A stretch of 60,573 nucleotides of DNA, taken from the NCBI GenBank assembly GCA_049699715.1, contig JBNAVB010000002.1, forward strand, positions 1 through 60,573. The letters are read 5' to 3'. Position 1 is the first letter of the stretch. Each line of letters starts with the position of its first letter. Under the pieces are notes generated by a model that saw only the letters and a list, made by a program, of their open reading frames with translations, was not told where the DNA came from and ran no database searches. Below are positions 34,110 through 42,680 of this stretch, piece by piece. Source of the stretch: JAVZYK01 sp049699715 (lineage in GTDB: Archaea > Nanobdellota > Nanobdellia > Pacearchaeales > UBA284). Made by a program: the position numbers and the translations under genes.

Positions 34110-36527
34110 TTATTTCTTGCTCATTTTTTTCAATTTGCTCAATGTTTTCTCGAGCTCGCTTTCGGTCTTGCCTTTTGGCTTTGTTGCCGTTGCCGTCGCA
34201 GGCACTGATGGTGTGGGTCCTAGCACTGGTTTTGCTAAAGGTTTTAACAATGGCTTTGGCTGAGGTCTAAATAATGGTCTCGGGCTTATTCCTGGTCCTG
34301 GGGTGCTAGGCCTTACAACAGGCCTAATTACTGGCCCTCCAAACGGTCCCCCGAACGGGCTGACTTTCTCTTTGGGTGGCCCTTTCTTCTTTTTCATGAC
34401 TAAGAAATAATAAGCCGCTCCTCCACCGAGAATTACTACAATAATTATTATCCATATCCACCACAATCCAGCAGGCTTCTTACAAGTTCCATTGACACAA
34501 CATTTCAATTGATTTGGGAATTCTGCCGAATATGTCATAGTACCACTGCATTCCTGATCTGTGGTGCATATTGTTCCTCCTTGTTTGTTGCAAGATTCTA
34601 AACATTGGCCCTCGCAGCACTCTTCTTCGTCTCTTGTTTCAACAATGTTTCCAGTGCATTCCTCGCCTAGCAAGCATTTCGCTCCGATACTTGAACAACT
34701 CTTATCTGGAACACATTTTACATTTCCCCCTACACAACATCTTTTTGAATCGGGGGTAGTCGTAAAGTCAACAACACGCCAAGTTAGTTTATTAATACAC
34801 ACCTCATCTGACTGGCATTCAGTACCTATATCGGGACAGTTCTCTTCGCTGGTTCCTCCCGAGCATTCTCCTAGGCAACATGCGCCATCAAGGCTTTCAA
34901 CTTCTTCGCCTAAACACGTTTCGCCTAAAAGCGGATCGCAAATTGTTCCATGCAATTCATCACAAGTTGATTCAGCGTAAGCCTTGCAGCAATACAGAAA
35001 GTCAGGGCAGAATATTGTTTCTATCTCTGTTTCATTCTCTTCGCATAGCTCTCTGCATGCACCTCCGGCACTAGTACATTCTGCTTCTCCTGCGCCTATA
35101 TATTTGCAGCAGATCTCGCCTGTTTCACAAGCCGCGTCAGGAATCTCAATCTCGTCGGGATTGCAAGTAATATTAGTGGTGCATCTGTAATCATAGCCTA
35201 AATCAAGACAGTTGCCTCCAGGGCCTACACCGACTCCAGGGCATAATCCCGGCCATAAAACCCATAACGCGAATGCAGTGTCCCTTATTGGTTCTTTCTG
35301 CGACTCACCATAGCCAGCCACAACCAAGCTTCCGTCTGTGCCTTGATTTGAGATCAAATAATTTTTTGCTTTAGCTATCGCATCAATACCACTCGCACCT
35401 AGAGCCAAACCAGCATGAGCAGTGTCATAAACTCTTCCATAGGTAATTGGTTGGATTAACCAGTAACCTTTGTCTGTTCCAACGACTTTCTGCGCAGCAA
35501 GAATTTCCGTGTTGTAACGCTCGCCACTGGTTATAGGATATAAAAAGGAAGAAGGGAAAAATCGTATGTTATCTTCAGAAAAAACTACAAGATAGGGCAC
35601 AAACATCTTTGCGCGCTCTCTTTCCTCTGTATTAGCTGAAGTTGCTAATGCATAAGCGCTCCATGCTGTCCCTTCATAATCACAGCCTTGTCCTATACCA
35701 ATAGGATTTGCAAGACAATAACTTATAACCTCAAGCTCGAGGGGATTTGGCTGATCCTCAAGTTTTTCGCTTCCAGGCACTCCCGGCCTGCCGCTCTCGG
35801 TTTGGCTTGACACGTGCCAGATATTCGAACCAGTTTTCTTGTAAAGAAGCGATGCTCGGTAAGTCGTCGCATTACTCCAGCATTTGATAGTATAAGTATA
35901 AGAATAACAATCTTTATCAGCGCGAATCTTAAACCAGTAAGGTTCTGTAGTATCAGTGTAAAAACATTTGCTTGTTCCATTCACGATAGAGACCTTTTTA
36001 TCAGCAGCAACTTCAAACATCTTTTCTTCATTGCCGCCGTATATTATCTCGCAGGAAGCATTTGAGCCCCTGTCAATATCAATCTGTAAATACCAGTTGA
36101 TTCCCAAAACCTGTGTCATGTTCCTCGAAAGAATCCATTTGGTGACCTTAGTTGTGTTGTCACCCCAGCTGTCAAGCGCGACTTTCGCTAATGCCGTCTC
36201 TGTTAACATGCAACCGTCTTGGCTGGAAGGCTTGCTAGGCCCGGCGCCCCAACAACTCAGGTTCTGCGACGAAAATCTTTTAGCATAAAGCGAGGAGTTA
36301 CCAGGATTGAAATAACTTTCATTGCATCTTAGTGCGAGGACAGAAAAAACATGTTGCTTGATGTTTAATGTTTGCCATTTCCCTTGGACTTGTTTAATGA
36401 GCCAATCATAAGTTTTAGCCACTTTCTGCTCTTCAGTTGTGCCGCCAGCTTGCGCAGCGATATGAGAAATCAGAAGTGTGGCGATAATAAGACCGATAAA
36501 AACAATTAATGCACTCTTTTTTACCAT
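34110..36527 (-). CDS. Membrane-anchored alpha/alpha-toroid surface protein B with Cys-rich repeats
   Basis: 805 aa. Signal peptide residues 5-27. A helical toroid region (about 35-415) shows repeated helices such as NIKQHVFSVLALRC, MLTETALAKVALDSW, YDTAHAGLALGASGI and IRDTAFALWVLW. Residues about 425-690 hold at least five Cys-rich modules of the type C..GG.C....EC.G....D..CC.G.C. One membrane helix (LWWIWIIIIVVILGGGAAYY) is followed by a Pro/Lys-rich cytoplasmic tail of about 85 residues (PFGGPFGGPVIRPVVRPS). Same layout as protein A but with the Ig domains replaced by Cys-rich modules. Confidence 0.83.
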   Translation of the reverse strand: MVKKSALIVFIGLIIATLLISHIAAQAGGTTEEQKVAKTYDWLIKQVQGKWQTLNIKQHVFSVLALRCNESYFNPGNSSLYAKRFSSQNLSCWGAGPSKPSSQDGCMLTETALAKVALDSWGDNTTKVTKWILSRNMTQVLGINWYLQIDIDRGSNASCEIIYGGNEEKMFEVAADKKVSIVNGTSKCFYTDTTEPYWFKIRADKDCYSYTYTIKCWSNATTYRASLLYKKTGSNIWHVSSQTESGRPGVPGSEKLEDQPNPLELEVISYCLANPIGIGQGCDYEGTAWSAYALATSANTEERERAKMFVPYLVVFSEDNIRFFPSSFLYPITSGERYNTEILAAQKVVGTDKGYWLIQPITYGRVYDTAHAGLALGASGIDAIAKAKNYLISNQGTDGSLVVAGYGESQKEPIRDTAFALWVLWPGLCPGVGVGPGGNCLDLGYDYRCTTNITCNPDEIEIPDAACETGEICCKYIGAGEAECTSAGGACRELCEENETEIETIFCPDFLYCCKAYAESTCDELHGTICDPLLGETCLGEEVESLDGACCLGECSGGTSEENCPDIGTECQSDEVCINKLTWRVVDFTTTPDSKRCCVGGNVKCVPDKSCSSIGAKCLLGEECTGNIVETRDEEECCEGQCLESCNKQGGTICTTDQECSGTMTYSAEFPNQLKCCVNGTCKKPAGLWWIWIIIIVVILGGGAAYYFLVMKKKKGPPKEKVSPFGGPFGGPVIRPVVRPSTPGPGISPRPLFRPQPKPLLKPLAKPVLGPTPSVPATATATKPKGKTESELEKTLSKLKKMSKK

Positions 36528-36639
36528 ATTTTTTATAAGTGTAGGGCATTTAAAATACTTTCGCTATTTTATCACGACTATCATGCAGCCATTATTATAA
36601 GCTATACAACTAATTAACTAATTACAACTAATTCTTTTG

Positions 36640-38040
36640 CTATCCTTTTTTTCTCTGGCTATATTTTTTTGTCTGCCTTGATTGCTCTTTCTGTTTGTCG
36701 CTTTCTATCCTTGCCTTAAGCGCAACATAATTCACAGGATTCTTGATTTTCCTACATAAAAAATCAGGCATGCAGGCTTGTATATCTTTATACCAGCTCG
36801 TGGTATTGTCCACATTGCAGTTCGGCGGCAGTCTCGTTTCCTGTTTCTTAAACCAGTTCAATTGCGTTCCAATATAATTTTCTTTCAATGGCTTGTAGTT
36901 AACCTTGTTCCATTCTCGCAACCTTTTCTCCACATCTTCAAAACTCAAACCAAGAGACCTCAAAAAATTAATCAACACAAATAATGCTCTTTTCCTTCCG
37001 TCTTGTTTCATCCCTTGCAATATTATGCTGATGCAAGGGGGATACATTTCTTCATTTATGCTCGTGAATTTTATAGGAGCCCTTTCAATCTTTCGCTCCG
37101 CCACTTTTTCCTTCTCGTCTTTTCTTTTCTGCTCTTTCGCATGCCAGTCAAGCGCTTGGGTAAATAACTCTCGGGCTTCTTCAATTTCGGGCTCTGGAAT
37201 AAACTGTTTCACAATCACTCTGTCAGGCTTTGCCCATCCTGGATGAAACGCCTTAAGATGTTCGGGCCTCAAAACAATTGAAACTAGTCCGGTTCTTTCA
37301 TGCAGCGAATAAGCCATCCTGTATAGATGCCTCGAAGCTATCAATACTGTATCGATCTCGAGAATTGTGAAAGGGTCAAACTGGAAATCCTTGCCTATCA
37401 ACTGTTGCGGCTCTTTGCCAGCTGCCTTGGCAATTTCTTTGACACTAGAAATCTCAAGAATTCTTTTTCTTAAATCATCACGAATCATCTCTTTGAGATA
37501 AGCCGCAATCATTCTCGGCCCTTGCGGAAAAAAATCCTTTATTTTAACTCTTTGCACAACTTCCGGGAATGCTTTGTAACTTAGCCCAATATGGAATCCA
37601 GAGCCCCCAGAATATTTCAATCCAATGTTCTTGATTCCATGAAAATATAAAGCTTCGCAGAGTAGCCATGCCGCTATCTTGCTATATTCTATAAACTTGC
37701 AGTCAACGTCCAAAAGCAGATTCCATCCAACTCTCAATTTGTTCAATTGTTCCTCGCGCAAATCAGTGCTAATTTCAAGGGGGTTTCTCCAAATCTCCTC
37801 TGAGACATGAAAGCTTGTTGCGCCTTTCATGACAAGGTTCATAACATCCTGTGGATATTCAATAGTGTCAGGCCTTCTACCAAAGCCTTCAAAATATCTA
37901 GGCACAACTTCATGCGCGCCCTCACTGCCGCCGTCAGCCCCTCTGTTCAAGGCCCTCGCTTGATAAACTAGACAAGCCTGAACATCCTTCCTTGAATAAT
38001 ATCTCCAAGCAAGCTTCCTTAGCCTTTCTATATCCCCCAT
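36640..38040 (-). CDS. Fused archaeal primase (PriS + PriL Fe-S domain)
   Basis: Makes replication primers. The 466-aa chain joins the small-subunit catalytic domain to the large-subunit C-terminal domain. Small-subunit motifs: LLLDVD (D111, D113), YSGGSGFHIGL (S144-H150) and ILEIDTVLIASRHLYRM (D230, R237, H238). The C-terminal part (330-435) has the four Cys of the large-subunit iron-sulphur cluster, C336 (PPC), C408, C423 and C429, with INFLRSLGLSFEDV between. Such a fusion is known from Nanoarchaeum and related DPANN. PCNA is encoded about 1.3 kb away on the other strand. Confidence 0.9.
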   Translation of the reverse strand: MGDIERLRKLAWRYYSRKDVQACLVYQARALNRGADGGSEGAHEVVPRYFEGFGRRPDTIEYPQDVMNLVMKGATSFHVSEEIWRNPLEISTDLREEQLNKLRVGWNLLLDVDCKFIEYSKIAAWLLCEALYFHGIKNIGLKYSGGSGFHIGLSYKAFPEVVQRVKIKDFFPQGPRMIAAYLKEMIRDDLRKRILEISSVKEIAKAAGKEPQQLIGKDFQFDPFTILEIDTVLIASRHLYRMAYSLHERTGLVSIVLRPEHLKAFHPGWAKPDRVIVKQFIPEPEIEEARELFTQALDWHAKEQKRKDEKEKVAERKIERAPIKFTSINEEMYPPCISIILQGMKQDGRKRALFVLINFLRSLGLSFEDVEKRLREWNKVNYKPLKENYIGTQLNWFKKQETRLPPNCNVDNTTSWYKDIQACMPDFLCRKIKNPVNYVALKARIESDKQKEQSRQTKKYSQRKKG

Positions 38041-38224
38041 TTTATTGCTTCACTAATTTAATCAATTAAATTAATCAAATTATTTAAATAAAAGCGATTA
38101 AATTATTTAAATAATTATTCGTGATAAAACATAATAAAATTAGGATAAAACATAATAAAAGGATAGCTTAAAAAACTTGATTTAATAAATTAAATTTTTG
38201 GTAGATTTTTAAAAATTAAAAGGC
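38041..38224. repeat. AT-rich spacer with a 21-bp-period repeat before the primase gene
   Basis: GATAAAACATAATAAAA occurs exactly at 38123-38139 and 38144-38160 (period 21). The neighbouring 80 bp is a run of AATT/TTAAAT words with nested short inverted repeats. It lies upstream of the primase gene on the minus strand and downstream of the exported protein at 38225. Promoter, DNA-unwinding element or relic are all possible; nothing decides between them. Confidence 0.5.
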
Positions 38225-39196
38225 CTATTCAGAATTATACAGAACTTTCAATCTCCCACTCTCTTCTTTTTTTACTCGGACGCTTCCTTTTTCTTTTTTG
38301 AATAACCAAAGACATCCGCTAGTTTTGACCCCCTTAAAATAAAAGTGATTTTTTAAAAGTCCCTTATCTTTCATCCCGGTTCTTACCTGCAAGGACGGAT
38401 AAAACTCTAATCGGAAAGGTTCTATGGCCATCTCTATCTTGCTGTAATAGCTGTAAATATCATCATAAATATAATCCCATTTCCCCATCATCTCGTTTCC
38501 ATAAAAATAGCAAGGGCTTTCTGACATACTTTTTGAATCAACACTAAACAACACCTCTACACTTGGTTCCCCTCTCACCAGATAGAATCCATTGCTGCCG
38601 AGTCTATCCCCTCTTGATATCGAAGCATTTTCACTTCTAGAATAATTTTTGGCGTTTATTTTTATATCAATGTTCTTTCCATCAACGTTCAGATTTTTTG
38701 TATAGCTTTCACCGGCATTAAGATCTATACTTAAGTCTAATATCTTTTTTTCTATGTTTAATTTGTCTAGGATTCGAGCGTACATCCCTGCGGCGCTCCA
38801 TTTTCCCCTTTTTAAATTTGAAAGCACCAAGTCTAAATTTTTTGATTCCCCTTCATGTATAGTTATATTCTCACTATAAGAAAGTACATCATCCTTACTG
38901 ATACAAAAGCTACTGCCATAAACGCTTAGGTCTAAATGATACGTTCCAGGGGTAAGGTTGTCAAATGTAATTTTTCCAATATAATAATCCATGTAACCAG
39001 CTTCGGCTTTCTTTAGTATCTTCTTAAGCTGCTCTTCAGATTTTATTGTAACAACCCCCTGTACCGCATCGGATTTGCATAATTCCGCAATACCCCTGCA
39101 AGTTCTTTCAAACTGCCGAAGATATATAACCAGAGATTCTCCATACATTAACAGCGGGCTAAGAAATAAAATTAACCCTTTTCTGAAATTTTTCAT
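38225..39196 (-). CDS. Exported protein of unknown function
   Basis: 323 aa from ATG 39196, preferred over GTG 39211 because a TATA-like stretch at 39213-39228 places the start of transcription near 39196. Signal peptide residues 4-20 (GLILFLSPLLMYGES). A beta-sandwich-like segment (FDNLTPGTYHLDLSVYGSSF, about 70-90) resembles carboxypeptidase-regulatory or Ig-like folds. The rest is strand-rich, with no C-terminal anchor, and is unknown. It sits between the primase and PCNA genes. Confidence 0.7.
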   Translation of the reverse strand: MKNFRKGLILFLSPLLMYGESLVIYLRQFERTCRGIAELCKSDAVQGVVTIKSEEQLKKILKKAEAGYMDYYIGKITFDNLTPGTYHLDLSVYGSSFCISKDDVLSYSENITIHEGESKNLDLVLSNLKRGKWSAAGMYARILDKLNIEKKILDLSIDLNAGESYTKNLNVDGKNIDIKINAKNYSRSENASISRGDRLGSNGFYLVRGEPSVEVLFSVDSKSMSESPCYFYGNEMMGKWDYIYDDIYSYYSKIEMAIEPFRLEFYPSLQVRTGMKDKGLLKNHFYFKGVKTSGCLWLFKKEKGSVRVKKEESGRLKVLYNSE

Positions 39197-39349
39197 ATTT
39201 AAAGATATCACTATATATTTTTAAATTTTACTTTTCTAAAAATAAAACATAACAAATAATCATAACAAACTTTAAAAACTTCTAAATTCTAAAAATCTTG
39301 AAATAAAAAAGGCGAGGTTAACCAATAAAAAAGAATAGTCCAAACAAAA

Positions 39350-40090
39350 ATGTTACTAAAATTAGATAATCCTAAACTCTTAGCAGACAGCATCTCTTTG
39401 CTCAGCGAGCTTGTGCTAGAAGTAAAAGCAAAAATATCGAAGCAAGGCATGGAAATCACAGCGATTGATCCTGCAAATGTTGCTTTAGTTTCCTTAAAAA
39501 TCCCCTCGCAAGCATTCTCACAGATTGAGGTGGAGAAGGACGAAGAGGAAATAGGGATAAATCTCGAGGATTTCAAGCAAGTCTTGAGGAGAGTAGCAAG
39601 TGGCTCGAACCTAATAATAGAAAGGCAAGACAATATGCTTAAGCTTAAAGTCCAAGAAAAGTCAAAGCGCGGTTTCAATCTCGCTCTAATAAGCCTCGAT
39701 GCCGAAGAAAAGAAGATTCCTGCATTGAGTTTTGCGTCAAAGATAGAGATGGACTCAGAAGCATTTGCAGAAGCCATCAATGATGCAGCAATAGTCGCTG
39801 ACTCAACCGCGTTCATTGCTTCAAGCAATTCATTCGCGATAGAAGCAAAAGGTACTCTAAATAGCGCGAAGACAGAATTCAGCAATGAGGAAGTTTTAAT
39901 AGCATCAGAACAAGAAACTAAAGCTAAGTACTCTTTGGACTATCTTGTCAAGTTTGCAAAGGCCTCGAAACTTGCAGATAAGGTGAAAATCAACTTCGCC
40001 ACAGATTATCCCGCGCGTTTAGATTTCAAGAGCAAGGAAAATCCTATTGAGATTTCATTCATTCTGGCGCCAAGAGTAGAGGAAGAATAA
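39350..40090 (+). CDS. pcn: DNA polymerase sliding clamp PCNA
   Basis: Ring-shaped clamp for polymerase, ligase, FEN1 and others. 246 aa, normal length. Family features: MDSEAFAEAINDAAIVADS, the interdomain connector, YSLDYLVKFAKASKLADKV and the C-terminal ISFILAPRVEEE. Only one PCNA is seen here. A terminal QETLF in the EndoQ gene product may bind it. Confidence 0.96.
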   Translation: MLLKLDNPKLLADSISLLSELVLEVKAKISKQGMEITAIDPANVALVSLKIPSQAFSQIEVEKDEEEIGINLEDFKQVLRRVASGSNLIIERQDNMLKLKVQEKSKRGFNLALISLDAEEKKIPALSFASKIEMDSEAFAEAINDAAIVADSTAFIASSNSFAIEAKGTLNSAKTEFSNEEVLIASEQETKAKYSLDYLVKFAKASKLADKVKINFATDYPARLDFKSKENPIEISFILAPRVEEE

Positions 40091-40183
40091 AAATTGAAGA
40101 GTAGAACAAGAGCTCGAGAATAGAGAAGAGTAAAAAAATTAAGATAAAGGCAGAAGAGAAAAAATAAAAGAAAAAAGAGCAGG

Positions 40184-40738
40184 ATGGTTAATAAAGTTTT
40201 GATATTTTTAATTGCAATAGTTTTTCTTTTCGGAATTTTGTTTATGGTTGGGGCATTTGATAAAGCATTTAAATCAAATGCATCAATTGAATCATCACAA
40301 CCACAAACACAATCGCAACAAAGGTCATCATCAGAAATTGTTATAACAGGCAAGTTTGACTTGGAGCAAGGAAAGCCTTATTTCATTAGTGCAACACAAG
40401 ACTGGGACAGATGGACCTATGTTGGAAAGGTGCCTGAAAGAGTGACGTTTGAGTTGAAGTATATAAACCCAACGCAGAGAACTAATTATCTTGTTCTTCC
40501 TTTAGACACGACAATTGCCACAGCAAAGGACTTATGCGAGGCAAAAGCAGATAATGGTCAAGCCTTAATGAGTGACGATGATAACATTGGCTACTGGGAT
40601 ACCCTTAAACAAGAAATAATTACTCCTGCGCCTGATTGTTTTGAAATTAAAAATGTTCCTGGTCGTGACTTTAATCTTGAAGCAGGAAAGATTTATAGAA
40701 TAACTGTGCCAGGTGATAGAACTTGGACACAGATATAA
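40184..40738 (+). CDS. Exported or membrane-anchored protein of unknown function
   Basis: 184 aa. N-terminal hydrophobic segment 5-24 (VLIFLIAIVFLFGILFMVGA) followed by a Gln/Ser-rich linker, then a beta-rich soluble domain (about 50-184) with two Cys residues (about C113 and C147) that could form a disulphide. No domain recognised. It follows PCNA by 93 nt of purine-rich spacer and starts the second exported-protein island. Confidence 0.7.
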   Translation: MVNKVLIFLIAIVFLFGILFMVGAFDKAFKSNASIESSQPQTQSQQRSSSEIVITGKFDLEQGKPYFISATQDWDRWTYVGKVPERVTFELKYINPTQRTNYLVLPLDTTIATAKDLCEAKADNGQALMSDDDNIGYWDTLKQEIITPAPDCFEIKNVPGRDFNLEAGKIYRITVPGDRTWTQI

Positions 40739-40790
40739 CTATTAAGTAGTGAAACGAAAAGTTTAAATAGTTTTATCAGTTTATTTATAG

Positions 40791-41786
40791 ATGGGAATTG
40801 GAAAATCTTTGATTACAGTTGGATTAATTGGATTAATTTCAGAAGTTTCAGCGCAAACAATAAGGCAAAGGGTTTGGGATGCTCATAACGGAACAAGTTC
40901 TAATGGAACAATTGTTAATTGTTGGGTGAATAATGGCAGTTCTGGAGTTCAAAAAGATACTGTTGGTATTTATGGCACTTGGTGGGTTAGTGCAGCTAAT
41001 TTTGTTCCACCTCCGAATGCAGGCGACACAATCAAGTCAGTTGATACTTTGGATTATGGCGGGGCAATTTACACAGGAAGAATGAGAGCAATTTATGATA
41101 ATGCAAATTTGACTATTCCTACAGGCTTTCTTGATGACCCTAACAAAAGTATTATTGCCTTGAGTGTTGGAGCTAATAAAGTCAAGAATAGAAGTTCAAG
41201 GTCACAATATACAATGAATGCAAAAGGATGGTTGCAGAAGAACCCTAATCAAAAAATACAGTTCATTAATTATTTTAGAAGGGCTCTAGGGCAAGATAGT
41301 TTAGCTATTGACACCACAGACATTCATAACCAGCTTTATTTCAATCTTGAAAAACAAGATTCAATTTGGCAGCAAGGCGAGAATCTTGTGGCTCAAGTCT
41401 ATCAGATTAAAGGCGACACAACTTGGTTTCAAAAGTTCTTGTTGCCTATTGACACTACAAAATATGGCAGAGCTTCTATAGTTGATTCTTTAAGATACAC
41501 TGGCGATTCTCTTGTTATAGGTGTTGTTGAGGAAAACGGATTGGAGAATATAGCAAGAGATGCAAGACTGATTAAAGGCCCGAGCATTGTTAGAGGTGGA
41601 AGCGACATTGTCTTGAATTGTGAAGGAGATTATTATTTATGCAATTCTTGTGGGAGTGTTGTTTCTAAAGGAAAAGGCAATAAGATTAATACTTGTGGCT
41701 TGACTAATGGCGCTTACTTTGTTTTTATAAAGCCAAAAGATGGCAAAAAATTATTGAAGCCAGAGAAGATTGTTAAGATTGAATAA
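40791..41786 (+). CDS. Secreted protein with T9SS-like C-terminal domain
   Basis: 331 aa. Signal peptide residues 1-22 ending SEVSAQ. Residues 25-260 are strand-rich and unrecognised (WDAHNGTSSNGTIVNCWVNN; TGDSLVIGVVEENGLENIA). The last 65 residues follow the pattern of the bacterial type IX secretion sorting domain: a Y-x-L strand, a Cys/Gly loop, L..GAYFVFIKPKDGK and a final KIVKIE. That domain is typical of Bacteroidota and related phyla, which have an outer membrane; archaea do not. Horizontal transfer and reuse are likely. A leaderless TATA (GTTTAAATAG) lies about 25 nt upstream. Confidence 0.78.
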   Translation: MGIGKSLITVGLIGLISEVSAQTIRQRVWDAHNGTSSNGTIVNCWVNNGSSGVQKDTVGIYGTWWVSAANFVPPPNAGDTIKSVDTLDYGGAIYTGRMRAIYDNANLTIPTGFLDDPNKSIIALSVGANKVKNRSSRSQYTMNAKGWLQKNPNQKIQFINYFRRALGQDSLAIDTTDIHNQLYFNLEKQDSIWQQGENLVAQVYQIKGDTTWFQKFLLPIDTTKYGRASIVDSLRYTGDSLVIGVVEENGLENIARDARLIKGPSIVRGGSDIVLNCEGDYYLCNSCGSVVSKGKGNKINTCGLTNGAYFVFIKPKDGKKLLKPEKIVKIE

Positions 41787-41835
41787 AAGAAGAGGGGGTT
41801 ATAAAGACAAGTCATAGCAAATTATATATAGTATA

Positions 41836-41860
41836 TTGTACAAGAATAAGTTTTATAAAT
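41836..41860 (+). promoter_or_regulatory. Promoter of pilin-like gene 1
   Basis: AAGAATAAGTTTTATAAAT with a TTGTAC prefix: 24 of 25 positions are identical to the promoter of pilin-like gene 2 (45318-45342). It contains the TATA box and lies about 20 nt before the ATG. Confidence 0.75.
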
Positions 41861-41880
41861 CCCCGGTTGCTTGTTAAAAA

Positions 41881-42648
41881 ATGATTAAAAGAGGCATTCA
41901 ATACAACAGTCAAAACAAAAAAGCCCAGGTTACTTTGTTTATTATTATTGCAATTGTCGTGATTGCTCTGATTCTCTTAACTATATTTTTGACAGGCGGC
42001 TTCAAAACAGTATTTACTCAGGCCGAGATCGCACAAGTCAAAAGCTACTTAGATGATTGTTTCAAATCAAAGACGCAACAAGGCATCTTGTTTATAGCAA
42101 GACAAGGCGGCTACAACACATTGCCGGAAGCAAGCATAAACTTTATTGATGAGAAAACAGCGTATTACTGGAAAGCTAATCAAACTCTAGTGCCAAGCAT
42201 TTCGACAGTTGAATCTGAACTGGCTTCATGGCTTGATGTCAATGCAAGAGATTGCTTAAAAATGCCCGGCTATGCCTTGACTGTCAAAACATGCAAAACA
42301 CAAGTTGAAATAGAAGATGTTACCAAAGCCATTTTCGATTGTCCCGTGACAATACAGAAAGGCATGGCTACTACACAGTTTAAAGATTTCAATGTTGAAA
42401 TCGAAGCGCCCGTAACAAAGCTGCTTGGTGTTTCATCACAGGTGGTTGATGAATACAAAAAACAAAAAGGTTTTTTGAATTTGGACTCTTTAGAAAATGT
42501 CTCTTCTGAAAATAATGTATTTATTCATGCAGTTCCTGTAGCAAATATCAGCCCTTTTCCTGATTTTATCTGGTTTATCATTCAAGACAACGAAAAACCC
42601 TTAATAGAGGAAAAGAATTTAACGTGGAGGTTTGTGGTAGAATATTAA
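41881..42648 (+). CDS. Pilin-like protein 1 (class III signal peptide)
   Basis: 255 aa. The N-terminus MIKRGIQYNSQNKKAQVTLF then IIIAIVVIALILL is a short basic leader, a Lys/Gln cut site (KKAQ) and a hydrophobic alpha-helix, the form of archaeal class III (type IV pilin-like) signal peptides. The remaining 210 residues are soluble with four Cys residues spaced like two disulphides. It is closely similar at the N-terminus to the protein at 45373, so a duplicate. The next gene begins 33 nt on. A surface filament or assembly component is likely; pili assembly genes are not in this window. Confidence 0.8.
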   Translation: MIKRGIQYNSQNKKAQVTLFIIIAIVVIALILLTIFLTGGFKTVFTQAEIAQVKSYLDDCFKSKTQQGILFIARQGGYNTLPEASINFIDEKTAYYWKANQTLVPSISTVESELASWLDVNARDCLKMPGYALTVKTCKTQVEIEDVTKAIFDCPVTIQKGMATTQFKDFNVEIEAPVTKLLGVSSQVVDEYKKQKGFLNLDSLENVSSENNVFIHAVPVANISPFPDFIWFIIQDNEKPLIEEKNLTWRFVVEY

Positions 42649-42680
42649 ATTGCAATGTTTAAGTTTGTGACGTAATAAAA

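Noticed and set aside
38041..38224. Replication origin near primase and PCNA
   Set aside because: AT-rich and repetitive, but no origin recognition boxes, no orc1/cdc6 gene and no clear symmetry.
40791..41786. A working type IX secretion system
   Set aside because: Only a sorting-domain-like end is seen, no T9SS core genes, and archaea lack the outer membrane it needs.
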